A program made the translations under genes and the position numbers. Below are positions 34,741-45,470 of a stretch of DNA of 64,000 bases, in pieces. The stretch lies in NCBI RefSeq assembly GCF_003144115.1, contig NW_020312002.1, positions 600,859-664,858 of the forward strand, written 5' to 3'. This DNA comes from Tilletiopsis washingtonensis (Eukaryota > Basidiomycota > Exobasidiomycetes > Entylomatales). Position 1 is the first letter of the stretch. Each line of letters starts with the position of its first letter. The notes below the pieces were generated by a model. That model was not told the DNA's origin. It ran no database searches and saw nothing but the letters and a program-made list of their open reading frames with translations.

Positions 34741-35987
34741 TTAGCTTGATCTCTCCGCCTTGATCCGTCGCTTGTAGTCGGCCGGGCTCTCGAGCTTGGA
34801 GCCCAGGCTCCACATGCCTCTCCGTGCGCGTCTGCGCGTGTGCCGTCATCAGCTCGCTGAGCTCTGGTGCGCCGGTGCGCGCCGCACCTGCCTCATCAGC
34901 ACTCACTTTGCCTTGTCCTCGGCCTTCTGCAGCGAGCGCAGGCCCCACGTCGCCTTGTCGCCGCGCATCAGCAGGCGCCGCAGCCACGAGGCCTCGGCGT
35001 ACGCGGCGCCGCTCTGCGTGTACACCGTCGCCAGGCCGAGCCAGACGAGGCGGTGCGACACGTTGGTGCGCCCGAGGATGTACGGCGGCAGCCAGACGTA
35101 CGGCGTGGCCACCTACGATGAGCTGTGAGCCTCTGCGCTGGGTGCTGACCGAGGCCGAGCCACTCACCAGCCGCTTGTACTGGTCCACGTGTGCAACCTG
35201 TGCAGCGTCTGTCTCAGCACGGGCCGCGAGTCCACAAGCGCAATGCTCACCCTGCACCACACTGTCCGATCAAGGCATAGCCGCACGAGCTCAGCGCGCG
35301 CCTCCTTCGAGAAGGGCTGCGCCTCCTTGCCAAAGTGTGCGCTTTCGGGCGCATCGGCACCCGCGAGGCGCACCGAGAGCGTCTCGGTGCTCTTCGCCGG
35401 CTTGGGCACGGGCGAGAGCAGGCGGAAGGGAAACGGCATCTGGTGGTACATGCGGAAGCCGTCTGCGTCGCCGACGCTGCAGGGCGGAGCGTCAGTGCTG
35501 CCACAAGAGAAAGAGCGGCAGGAGCAGCTGGCGCCGCAGCACGCTCATGCAGCGCTCTTGGCAGCACGGCTCGCGAGCTCTGCGCATGCCCCACGAGCTG
35601 CCACTGCTCCAGCATCCCTGCGCACAGGCCCTCTCACCTCGTACACCGTCCCACGAGCGTCTTGCGCCAGCGCAGCGTGCCGGGCGTGATGTGGTCGGCT
35701 GTGCGGATGCGGCGAAAGTAGCGCCAGTACATGGCCAGACTGCCCGCCGTCACGGCAGCGCTGAGGAGTGCCGTTGAGAGGGGCGAGGCGAGGAAGCGCT
35801 TCCCGGCCTGCTCGGCGCGCTGCGACGTCTCGGCTGCGGCATCGCGCACGGAGGTGGGCACGGCGTCGTGCAGCTGCGCCATGGCGTCGTCGACCTTGGC
35901 GTGCAGCTGCGGCGGCAGAGCGTCGAGCGGCGAGCTCTCCTTGGAGCTGCTGGCGCGCGGCCGCTCGGAGCGCAGAAAGTCGAACAT
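34741..35987 (-). CDS. LCL3: Lcl3-type membrane nuclease (SNase fold), 292 aa
   Basis: A staphylococcal-nuclease-like protein; yeast Lcl3 is found at mitochondria. Five exons: 35638-35987, 35251-35476, 35168-35197, 34907-35112, 34741-34807 (879 nt, in frame). Residues 1-65 are amphipathic and polar, a membrane segment lies at about 68-88, and the SNase domain runs from about 117. It shows SVGDADGFRMYH, the core VRLAGADAPE, EARAELVRLCLDRTVWCRV, then DQYKRLVATPYVW and ANLGSKLESPADYKRR. Length and order match the family (about 275-290 aa). The third exon is only 30 nt. The neighbour on the other side is a divergent MFS transporter 1.7 kb away. Confidence 0.92.
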
Positions 35988-37724
35988 CGCTGCGGCGTGG
36001 GCGGGCGGAGGCAGCGGGCCACGCTGGCACTGGAGCAGGAGAGGCGACGCGCTGGCCGGAGATGCAGCAAGCCGGCAGCACCCTGGGCAGCTGAGCAGGC
36101 GCGGCGGCGGACACGAGGCGCGAGAGGCAGCGGCGCCGGGGCGAGGCGAGGTGATGGTGTTGGGTGGAGGAAGGCGGCGGCGCGCGCAGCGCTAGCGCGT
36201 TTGGCGGCCCAGCTTCAACGCGCCTCGAGCGTCTCCAGCTCTGCCCTTGACCGGGGCATTTCTCTCTCCACCGCAGCTGCCGATCGGCGCCGAAGGCACA
36301 GCCTTCAGCGGATGAGCCGAACTAGGGCTTTGTTGCCAGCGTCACCACTGCGCATGGCAGTCCTCAGGGAAAGCAAGGGCATTGTCACACGGCCGCTCTT
36401 GTTGAGTGCGAGGCAGCACCACTCGCATCTACTTCTCACAGCCTGCCTCAGTCATCATCTACAGCCAGCGCAGACATCCTCGCCCACTCCTTTCACCCGG
36501 CACAGGCGACACAGACGCTGCTGCCATCACGACCGCCTTAGAGGCCGCGCAGGCATCTTCTTCTCGCGCCACGCTGCCGTGCTGGTGCCGCTGCGTCCTT
36601 GCGACGCTGCCCTGATGCTGCGTGCTGCAGCGCTGGCGCTGAGCGGCGCTGTGGCTGTCAGAGGATCAGGGCAGGAGTGACAGACACATCGGACAAAGCA
36701 GCAACTGCGTCGACTTTGCACTCTGATGACTTCCAGCCGATTGTCGAGGAGCTGCAGCTCTGGGACGCTGAGCGGCGGTCGGGCCGGAATGAAGCCGGGA
36801 GGCGTCAAGTGCGGGGATGGGGGGCGCAGCAGCAAGCGCCGTCCGGGCTCACGTCCGTCTCGCAACGCCAGACAGCCGCACAGACGCTGCGCAGATGCAG
36901 CTCCAGCTGCGAACAAATGCGGGGCAGGCAAGACGGACGGCCCGGAGGCGAGTCCGGGCCGCCTCGCGCTCGGAAGTGCAGCTGCAGGATCAGGGGCTGC
37001 GGCAGCGCTGTTCCTGCATCGCCCTCTCCGCACCTGCGGCATGGCCCTTCTGCCGCGGCTTGCTCGCTGTGCGGCGACGAGGCCGTGCCTGAACGGGTGC
37101 GGCGGCAGCGAGAGGGGCGGGCGTGGCAAGCGGCGCCTTGGCGAGTCGAGGGATGGCTGGGGCGGCTGCTGGGCTGCTCCCGCGGCCTCTTTGCTGCTCT
37201 CTGCTGCGGCGCGCGGCCCGAGTCGGACCCCTGCCGCGGTTCTCCCGTGCTGCTCTCATGCCTCGCCCGCTCCGCCCGAGGGTGCCTGCAGCGGCCAAGT
37301 CGGGCGCGTGCCGCGTGGTGAGCGCGGGAGCAGCTCTGAAGCTGAGGTATCGTCCAGCTCGTCTGCAGCTGCGGCTGCCTCGCTCAGGCAGCCGATGCCG
37401 CAGAGGCAGGAGAACCCGCCTGCTGCGACAGCAAGGAGAAGCAGCTGACAGCGGCTCAGGCACCGAGGGGCCTCGACAGGGGCGATGTGCGGCCGCGGAC
37501 GATCTTCCCCGCATCGCGAAGGAGCGCGAGAGGGGAGCGGCCAAGCGGCGGCGGAGCCTCTGATCTTTTGCCGTCTTTGCCCGCCTCTGCGCGCGTGCCG
37601 GTGCGCGGGAGGCGCAAAGAGGCCGACGAGGCGCCTTAAAGCTGCACCCGAGGAGCCGCACCGACGCACCTTGCCCACTGCTCCGCATCGCCGCTCCTGC
37701 CTGCGCACCACCACCACATCAGCC
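35988..37724. other. Divergent intergenic, LCL3 / MFS transporter
   Basis: A 1.7-kb head-to-head spacer. 36200-36720 is richer in A/T than the rest; 36730-37560 has the GCA/TGC-rich, stop-poor look of the two large deserts. Short chance ORFs only; none shows coding bias. The final 150 bp are C-rich and probably form the leader of the transporter gene. Confidence 0.5.
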
Positions 37725-39714
37725 ATGTCGCACGCACAGCCCGCACCCGCCGTGCTCGGCAGCGAGCGGCCCAGCGACGAGAAGCGCGACTCGGCCTCGG
37801 GCCACGAGGAGAAGGAGCGCCGCTTTGCGCCCGCCGCCGTGCTGGCGGCCAGCGAGCCGGGCGGCGTCGAGTCGCAGCACACCTTCACCGCCGGCGAGCT
37901 GCACGTCAGCGACGACGAGCGCCGCGTGCTGCTGCGGCGCCTCGACAAGGTGCGTGGAATGAGGCAGCAGCGCTGCGGTGCTTCGCTGACAGCCGCGGCC
38001 AGCGCGTGATGCCGTACGTGACGCTGCTCTAGTGAGTGTGGCCGCTCGTCTGCGTGCACCGGACAGCAGCTCACACGCACCAGCCTGCTCTCCTTCCTCG
38101 ACCGCGTCAACATCGGCCAGGCCGCCGGGCTGGGCCTGCGCCGCGACCTCGGCATTGTGCGCGGCAACCGCTACGCCATTGCGCTCTCCATCTTCTTCGT
38201 CTTCTACGTGGCGTCTGAGATTCCGGCGCTGCTCGTCTTCAAGCGCCTCGGCGTGCGCCGCGCCATTCCGATCATCATGATTGCCTGGTCGCTCGTGCTC
38301 ATCGGCATGGGCCTCGTCAAGACGTCGGCCGACCTCATCGCCACGCGTGCGCTGCTCGGCCTCTTCGAGGGCCCCCTCTTCCCGCTGCTCAACTACATGC
38401 TCTCCTGCTGGTACTCGCGCGCCCAGCTCGGCACACGTGTCGGCATCTTCTTCAGGTGAGCACCGGGTGCTGCGCCAGAAGCGCGCATGGCTGAGCCCTT
38501 CTGCTCAGTGGCGCCACGCTCGCCGGAGCCTTTGGCGGCCTGCTCGCCTACGGCCTGGCGCAGATCCACATGCCCGCGGGCCCGTACGAGGGCGAGCAGT
38601 GGCGCTGGATCTTCATCATCGAAGGCATCCTCACGCTCGTGTGCGCCATCCCCGGCTTCTGGATGCTGCTCGACTTCCCCGCCGCCGAGAAGCGCATGTT
38701 CGAGCCCCTCTCCAAGGCGCGCTGGAACCACGTGCTGGCCAAGTCGCAGGGCGTCACGTCTGCCGATGTGAGTCTGCCTGGTGACATGGCAGTGAGCACG
38801 CGCTGATCTCTCGCCTCGGCAGATCCCCTTCACGTGGAGCCAGGTGCGCTCGGCGTTCACCGACTGGCGCGTGTGGGTCATGTCGATCATGTACCTCTCG
38901 GTGGCGAATCCGCTGTACAGTCTCGCCATCTTCATTCCGCAGCTCATCAGCGGGCTGGGCGCGTTCGGACGCACGTCGAGCAACCTGCTCTCCGTGCCGC
39001 CGTACGTCGTGGGCTTCATCACGACGATGGCCTGCGCCTTCTACTCGGACCGCCACCTCGTGCGCAGCGTGCCCATCGTGGCGTGCATGTCTCTCACGCT
39101 CCTCGGCTACATCCTCTTCATCGTCGAGTCGGTGCCGCCGGGAGCCAAGTACGCCGGCTTCTTCTTTGCCGTCGGCGGCGTGTCGCCTTGCATTGCTCTC
39201 TCCATCACTTGGATCGGCAACAACGTCGGCGGCGCGGTGAAGCGTGCTGCGGCGATGGGTCTCTTCTTTAGCTTCGGCAACTCTGCCGGCCTCGTCTCCT
39301 CGAACGTCTACCCGCTCACCGATGCGCCGCGCTACATCAAGGGCCACTCGATCAACCTTGCCTTCACCGTGCTCGCCATGGCGTGTGCCACGGTGCTCGG
39401 CATCGCCAACTACCGCGAGAACAAGCGGCGCGACGCGCTCTGCTACGCCAAGCCCGACGGCTCCTCTGCGGACCCGCTCAAGGCCGACGACGAGGTGCGC
39501 TGATCGCGAGCTGCCTGTGTGAGCGAAGCTGACGGAGTCTTGCCTGCAGGAGGAGAAGGCTCGCTGGGGCCTCTCGCACCTGAGCAAGGCCGAGATCCTG
39601 CTGCTCGGCGACAAGCACCCTGGTCAGTGCCCGGCCGCGCTGCCAGATGCACACGCATCGGACGACTGCTGACGCCCGACTCGCCCCTGTCCAGCGTTCC
39701 GCTACGCCGTTTGA
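37725..39714 (+). CDS. MFS transporter, Dal5-like anion:cation symporter, 548 aa
   Basis: A plasma-membrane permease of the ACS (allantoate permease, Dal5) branch of the major facilitator superfamily; substrates of that group are organic anions such as allantoate, nicotinate or other vitamins. Seven exons: 37725-37949, 38003-38031, 38084-38455, 38509-38767, 38823-39491, 39550-39622, 39695-39714 (1647 nt, in frame). A hydrophilic N-terminus is followed by twelve predicted membrane helices. Family motifs: RVMPYVTLLYLLSFLDRVNIG in helix 1 region (split by intron 2), RALLGLFEGPLFPLLNYML (helix 4), and the C-terminal HPAFRYAV, matching the NPxFRYxL-like end of Dal5 proteins. The 29-nt second exon and two tiny last exons are supported by that conservation. 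The exact substrate is unknown. Confidence 0.92.
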
Positions 39715-39889
39715 GCGGCCATGCACGTGCTTCCTTCTCCTGCCCGCTGGGCCCGTCTCGACGAAAGCGCCCTGCGCACATTTCTATCGCTGCTGGCTAC
39801 CCCGCTTCTCTCTGTCACGGCCGTCACGTCTCTGAGCGAATGGTACAATCACATGTGTGCATCAGGTCGTAGAACTCGCATGCTGGCCC

Positions 39890-41478
39890 TCACAGCTTCG
39901 CCTGTGCCTTTGCCACGCTGACGACGACCTTGCCGCCGGAGCGCTTGTCGGCGTCGGCGAGCAGTGCGAAGCCCTTGTGTGCATTCTCGAGGCCCTCGAG
40001 CACCGTGTCGACGATGGGCTCGATCTTGTGCTTGCCGACGAACTCGACCATGGCGCGAAACTCGGCGGCGCTGCCCATCGTCGAGCCTGCCGGGCCGGTG
40101 TGAGTAGATAGGTATGCACGCCGCCAGGCAGCACGCACCACAGATGTCGACGTTGCGCAGCACCTCGCGCATCGTCACCGTCATCTTGGGGCTGGCCGTC
40201 ATGCCGAAGCAGACAATCTTGCCGCCGGCCTTGAGACCGGCCTTTGCCGCCTGCGCCGGCACCTCGCCGCCGGCGCTGTCGACGATGGCGTCGAGGTACG
40301 GGCGCTCGGCGCACTTCTCGGCCAGCAGCTTGCGGATCGTTTCGGGCCACTTGGCGTCCTTGTACACGGCGCCGCCCACCGCTCCCAGCTCGACGGCCCG
40401 CGCCACCTTGGCGTCGCTGCCGCCGGTGACGAAGACACGAGCGCCTGCCGCCACGGCGAGCTGCAGAGCCAGCAGCGCCACGCCGCCGCCGATGCCCGTG
40501 ATGAGCAGCGTCTGGCCGCGCGCCAGCTGAGCCTTGGTGAAGAGTGCTCTGCAACCGCATCCAGCGTGAGCGACAGCAAGCGATTGAGCGTGCCGTGTCG
40601 TGCCCTTTCCACGACTCACCTGTACGCCGTCACGCCTCCACACGGCAGGCAGGCAGCCTGCAGCGCATCCAGGTGCGCCGGCACATTGACCACCTGGTCC
40701 GCCGCGACCTGCACGTACTCGGCGAAGCAGCCCACGCCGCCCGTCGGCTTGGTGGCGCCCAGCAGGCCGAAGCCGCGCCCGCCAAACTCGTTGGTCGCCT
40801 TGCTCTCCTTGGAGCCGGGCACCTCGGCCTCAGGACCGGCGGCGTCGGAGGCCCAGCCGCGCGTCGGGTTCAGCAGCACGAGGCCCTGCGGGTGCGACGG
40901 CTTGAAGGAGGAACTGCCGCGCACGATGGTGCCGGCGCCGTCGCAGCCAAACGTGCTGTTCTCATAGGTGAGGCCTGGCCAAGGCGGCGTGAGCCGAGAG
41001 GCGCGGAGGCAGGGCGGCGCGCTGCTCACCCGGGTAGGCGCCCAGCATGCTCCACTCGTCACGACGGTTGAAGCCGGCGGCATGAATCTGGCGGCCAGAG
41101 TGGCATGAGCATGAGACGCTGCGGCCCTGGCGCTGCACAACTGAGCAGCTTGGCAGATGCGACTCGGACCCGCAACAACAGCACCACCGGACGCTGCTCT
41201 CATCGCTGGCGCGCGCTGCACCTCCTCGTCACTCGCAAGCGTCGCCGCCTTCCAGTACAGGCCTTCTCTCCGCCGCTGCACACGCACCTTGACGAGCACG
41301 CAGCCCTGCTGCTCCTTGGGCACGTCGACGTCGAGCAGCTTGGCCTCGTTGCGCGCGCCCTTCTCCTTGCTGGCGGGCCGCTGCAGCTGCAGGGCCTTGG
41401 CCTTGGTGCTGCATTTATGCGCCGTCAGTGCACGTGTGCCAGCTGCTGATGCGGTGCGACGTACGGGATGTTCGACAT
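39890..41478 (-). CDS. Zinc-independent MDR oxidoreductase, YogA-like, 384 aa
   Basis: A medium-chain dehydrogenase/reductase of the quinone-reductase type that should reduce a C=C or C=O bond with NADPH; the substrate is unknown. Six exons: 41465-41478, 41288-41408, 41030-41087, 40620-40974, 40139-40548, 39890-40086 (1155 nt, in frame). The N-terminal GroES-like fold has NRRDEW and FGCDGAGTIV; the Rossmann fold has the nucleotide loop GIGGGVA (about 200-206), followed by AGARVFVTGGSDAK. The C-terminal GSTMGSAAEFRAMVEFV is typical of fungal YogA-like proteins. The catalytic-zinc ligands of alcohol dehydrogenases are not seen. The first coding exon is only 14 nt (MSNIP), chosen for its strong GTACGT donor and the in-frame join. 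Confidence 0.9.
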
Positions 41479-41822
41479 GGTGCGCTGGTGAGGGCGGATG
41501 AGAGGGTGATGGAGGTGGAGGAAGAAGCGGCGGTGCGCGGAGTGTGGGGAAGGCGCGCTCAGGCCAAGCTGCGGCTGCAGCCGCAGCGGGCCGGCCAAGC
41601 CGCTGCGCGAAACGCCGGCTGCGACGCTTGCCGGGCCGCCTCTTCCGCGCCTGCCGAGCCGTGCGGCCACCGCTCGCTCCCGCGCCCAACCGCTGCACAA
41701 GGGCACTTCACTCTCGTCACGCTCAGAAAGTTTGGTGCACTGCTTATGCATTGTCCTCTCGGTATGACCCGACATTTGCAGCCCTGCGCGACGCTTGCTG
41801 GCGAGGCATACGCAGCGCAACC

Positions 41823-41995
41823 TCACGGCGGCGGCGGAGGAGGTGCATCATCTTCAGGCGGCGGCGGCGGCGGAGGAGGTGGGCCATCGTCCATCGGCTC
41901 GTCGTCCGGCGGCGGCGGCGGTGGAGCACCGTACATGGGCTCAGCGGACGGTGGTGGTGGCGGCGGCGGCCCTGGCGGCGGAGGTGCGCTAAGTG
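41823..41995 (-). repeat. Proline-codon tract at 3' end of GPATCH8-like gene
   Basis: On the plus strand this reads as long GGC/GGA/GGT runs; on the coding strand it gives blocks of five to nine prolines separated by DDEPMDD-type acidic links. It is a simple-sequence tract under coding constraint. Confidence 0.8.
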
Positions 41996-43437
41996 AAGGC
42001 TCAGACGGCGGCCGCGCGGGTGCTGCCGGCTCAGTGGTGGCAGGCCTTGTCGCAAGGGGCCGAAAGCCGTCTGAGCCTGCTCTGCCAGTGAGGGGCTCGA
42101 CGCGCGCGAAGCCCAGAGGTTTGAAACCGCCACTCCGCTGGCTCGTCGTGGCCACGGGCGCGAAGCCTGCTGGCCTGCTGCTTGAGGTGCCAGATACAGC
42201 TGCGAACCGCGAAGAGGATGCGGCGCTGCTCCCACTGAGCGGCGCAAAACCGATTGGGGCGCTTTGTGACGTGCTCCCAGAGCTCGGCACAGACGAAGTC
42301 GCGGCAGGTGCTTCACTCGTGTCGAGCCGTCCGAAGCCTGCCGAGCGGAAGGCGCCTACGCTGCGGGCTGCAGGTGCGGGCGCCGGTTGTTCGACAAGAG
42401 CAGCAACAGGAGCAGCGGGAGCAGCCGCAAGGGTGCGCTTCCAGCCGCCACTGCTGCCTGCGCTGGTCGTCGCAGGCAGAGTGCTGCTTCCGGCAGCAGC
42501 GAGTAGTGAGGGCGCCGCCTTGACAGAGCCGCCCGTGAGCCTGGCGAGCTCCTTGGCCTCCCTTGCCGCCTCCTTGGCTCTGCGGTTCGCCGCCCGCTCC
42601 GTGCCGCCGCCGCCTCGCGCCTTCTCCGTCGCCGCCAACTCTTTCAATCGCTGCGGCACGGAAGGGCGTCAGCCGCAAGCACAGCGAGCATCAAGGACAC
42701 GGAAGAGCTCACCTTGCGATGGTGGTGGTCGTAGCTCGTCAGGTGTGTCTCATAGGCACTCGGCTTGGAGTAGCCCTTGTTGCACAGCTCGCAGCGGAAC
42801 GCGGCGCGCGCCTCTTCGGCATCATGGCGCTGAGTCGCCTGCCGTGCTGCCTCATCCTTGAAGGTGCAGCAAGCAATGAGCTGGTGCGATGGCCAGGAGA
42901 GGCGCAGCACTCACCAGTCGTGCGGAGCGCTGCGCCTCGGTCTCGCGCGACATGCGCTCCGAGGGCAATTCGCGGCGCGAGCTCGTCGATGCCTCGACGT
43001 TCCGAATATCAAGCGACAGCTTGCCTGACGCAGAGACAAGAGCCTCAGCCACTGCCGCCCGCAGGAGTATGCTTGCGCCTCACCGATGCCGGCCAGGTCC
43101 GCGCCGCGCTTCTCGCTCAGCGGCACGGGCTCAATGCGCCCGTCGCCCGCGGCGCCCAGGCCCTGCCCGGCGACCCAGCCCATGCGCAGCAGCATGGCAT
43201 ATCCGGCATTGCGTGCGCCGAGCTGCGTGTCGACCGAGGCGCGCGGCCGCTCGGGCGACGGCGAGCGCGACGGCGTCTCGAGGCGCGACGAGGCGCTGCT
43301 GGAGGCGCTGCCGACACTGCTGCCGCGCGGCCGCTTCAGAGAGGCCTGTGGAGAGGGCGGAAGCGGCGTGCTTGTGTGGATGGCTGTGCGGTGGCGCTTA
43401 CCTCGTGCGCCTGCTGCGGTGGCTGCGTGCGCCACAT
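41823..43437 (-). CDS. G-patch and C2H2 zinc-finger protein, GPATCH8-like, 459 aa
   Basis: Probably an RNA-processing factor in the nucleus. Five exons: 43402-43437, 43084-43345, 42915-43024, 42713-42856, 41823-42650 (1380 nt, in frame). A G-patch (about 55-95: GYAMLLRMGWVAGQGLG, then IEPVPL) would activate a DEAH helicase. A single matrin/U1-like finger follows with C158, C161, H174 and H180 and the run HLTSYDHHHRKRLKEL. The same order and spacing occur in human GPATCH8. The second half is disordered, with FRPLA/FKPLGF-type repeats, and ends in five polyproline blocks broken by acidic residues. Divergent from the PCD1-like gene, with 178 bp between starts. Confidence 0.9.
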
Positions 43438-43615
43438 GGCTGCGCGATGGAAGTGAGGACGAGAGCAAGCGAAAGAAGAGCAGAGGCGGCCGCTGAGGTT
43501 GCGCCTGTGAGCTGCTCCCACGCGCCCACCGCGCCCCGCATTCCCCTCGCCCGAGTGCCGGCTCCACATGCCGTTGCTTCTCTCCCTCCCACCACATCAT
43601 CCCGCCTCGTCCATC

Positions 43616-44980
43616 ATGCCGCTGTGCGTCGCACGCACCTTGTCTCTCCTCGACGCTGACACGTCGCGCGACAGCCCGCAGCTGGCGCCGCTGACGGCCG
43701 AGTCGCTCGCGGCGCTGGCGCGTCTGCGCGCCCATGTGCCTGTGCCCGAGCCGTGTCCCGGCGCCGTGCCGGCGTATCGGCGCGCAGCCGTGCTGCTGGG
43801 TCTGTTCGGCGGGCGGCGAGGGTGAGTGGTACGAGCAGCCGCAGAGAGCGAACTGCGAGGCTGATGTGGTGTGGGCCAGCGACCTGCACGTCGTCCTCTC
43901 CCAGCGCGCCCTCGGCCTGCGCAGCCACGGCGGCGACACGGCCATCCCCGGCGGCCGCTTCGAGCTCGGCGACGCAGACATGGAGGCGTGTGCAGTGAGT
44001 GCTAGCAGGAGAGAAACAGGAATTGACGGGCGCGTGCGGCGTCGTGTGCAGCCCCGGGCGCTCCCATTCGTCGCGGCCGTTCAGGAGGCGCTCCCGCCGT
44101 AGCAGTGTAGCGAGCTGACAAGCCTTCTCGTCCCTCAGCGCCGCGAAGCATGGGAAGAGGTTGGTATCGGGCCGGACGTATGCATGGCCGAGTCGATAGC
44201 TCATCATTTCTGCGCAGACCGGCCTGCCGATCAACCCCGCAGCCTCGCCGAAGCTGTGCGAGCTGCGCGCCTTTCTCTCCGCCAACGAGCTCGTCGTGAC
44301 GCCCGTCGTGGTGCTGCTCACAGATCCGACGCAGCAGGTGCGTTGTCTCCGCGATGGATCTCCTCACAGCTTACTCATGCGCCCTTCTCTCAGCCAAACC
44401 TGAACCCGCGCGAAGTCTCCTCTCTCTTCTCTGTGCCTCTGCGCGCCTTCCTCTACCATGTGCCGCCCGTAGCGCTGCGGCCGTCGCTGCGCCTGCCAGC
44501 CATGCCGAGCGAGGACGACATGCTCAGCGCCAGCGAGGTCTCGGGCCCCTCGGACTGGCATCACTGCCGCGACATCAGCTGGTTCGGCGAGCGGATACGC
44601 AGACATGACTTTTGGCACCGCAGCAACCCAATTCGCGGGCTCACCAGGTGCGTCAAGCCCAGAGCGGCTGCGCCAGCCCAAAGCTGCTGCTGACTCGACT
44701 TGGCCTCAGTGACATTCTGATCCACGCCGCGTGGCTGGCATACGGCCAAGAGCCGTCCTTCGTGCTGCGAGGTAAGCCATGCGACAGCGTGCGCAGTCTC
44801 ATCCACTGAGCCCTCCCGCCTGCAGCGCCGAACCAGCCGAGCGACGCAGCGCTCATCCGCACGGCCTTCGAGGGCCCGCTGGCCATCCGCAAGCGCCGCG
44901 TGCGTCCGCGCATGGGGCCCTTGGCGCAGCCTGTCGACGACGACGACAAGGAGGGCACGCCGGGCAAGAGCAAGCTGTAG
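43616..44980 (+). CDS. PCD1: Peroxisomal coenzyme A diphosphatase (Nudix), 310 aa
   Basis: Cleaves (oxidised) CoA to phosphopantetheine and 3',5'-ADP. Seven exons: 43616-43821, 43880-43994, 44139-44159, 44218-44337, 44394-44647, 44710-44771, 44826-44980 (933 nt, in frame). The CoA-pyrophosphatase signature LSQRALGLRSHGG...IPGG precedes the Nudix box, whose REAWEETG end is made by joining exon 3 (21 nt) to exon 4 (about 108-115). Next comes ANELVVTPVVVLLTD, as in the family. The last three residues are SKL, a perfect PTS1 peroxisome signal, which agrees with the peroxisomal site of yeast Pcd1 and mammalian NUDT7. Intron 3 has a GTTGGT donor; it was chosen because only this join keeps the Nudix box. 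Confidence 0.92.
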
Positions 44981-45235
44981 AGGCGCGCCGCTTGGCTTGG
45001 ATGGACAATTGGTGCTGCGCTTGCTCTGCGATACTGCAATGAATACCCTATGTTGCGCGACTCATGAGTGCCTAAGCCTTGCTCAGTGCAATTGCCTGCG
45101 CTCTGGCAGACGATCGACGCAGCCAGGGCGGAAGCGTTGGGCACTCGCCTTGTCAAGAGACTACAGAGACGGGCGGAAACCGCTCTCATCGTCTGAGGGT
45201 TGATATCTGCTTAGGCTGGCTTGCCCGACATCTGC

Positions 45236-45331
45236 GCCTGCGTGTTGTAGTGGTTAGCATATTGACCTCATAATTTAGTTGAACCTGATTACAGGCAGTC
45301 GAAGAGCCGAGTTCAATTCTCGGCGCGGGCA
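45236..45331 (+). tRNA. tRNA-Met(CAT) with 24-nt intron
   Basis: Folds as a tRNA by eye. The acceptor stem pairs GCCTGCG (45236-45242) with CGCGGGC (45324-45330), with discriminator A. The D region reads TAGTGGTTAGCA. The anticodon stem TTGAC/GTCGA encloses loop CTCATA-A with anticodon CAT. The T arm is CCGAG-TTCAATT-CTCGG. An intron at 45273-45296 sits one base 3' of the anticodon, the canonical position. The spliced length is 72 nt. CAT without initiator-type features suggests elongator Met. Confidence 0.9.
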
Positions 45332-45334
45332 TGC

Positions 45335-45339
45335 TTTTT
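45335..45339 (+). terminator. Pol III terminator
   Basis: A run of five T four bases after the tRNA 3' end, the usual RNA polymerase III stop; a second T5 follows shortly after. Confidence 0.7.
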
Positions 45340-45470
45340 GCTCTTCCTTTTTGCCCTCTCCCACGGCGTCTTGGGCCGGCCGCGTTGGCCGGCGCCCGTT
45401 CTTCATTGCGCCCACCACACCCCTCAAGGTCCACGCGGGCGGCTGGCAGCGCTGCAAGTAGCTGGTCAAG

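Noticed and set aside
41428-42861. Gly-rich plus-strand ORF of 477 codons
   Set aside because: Antisense of the GPATCH8-like gene; the glycine runs are the complement of its proline codons.
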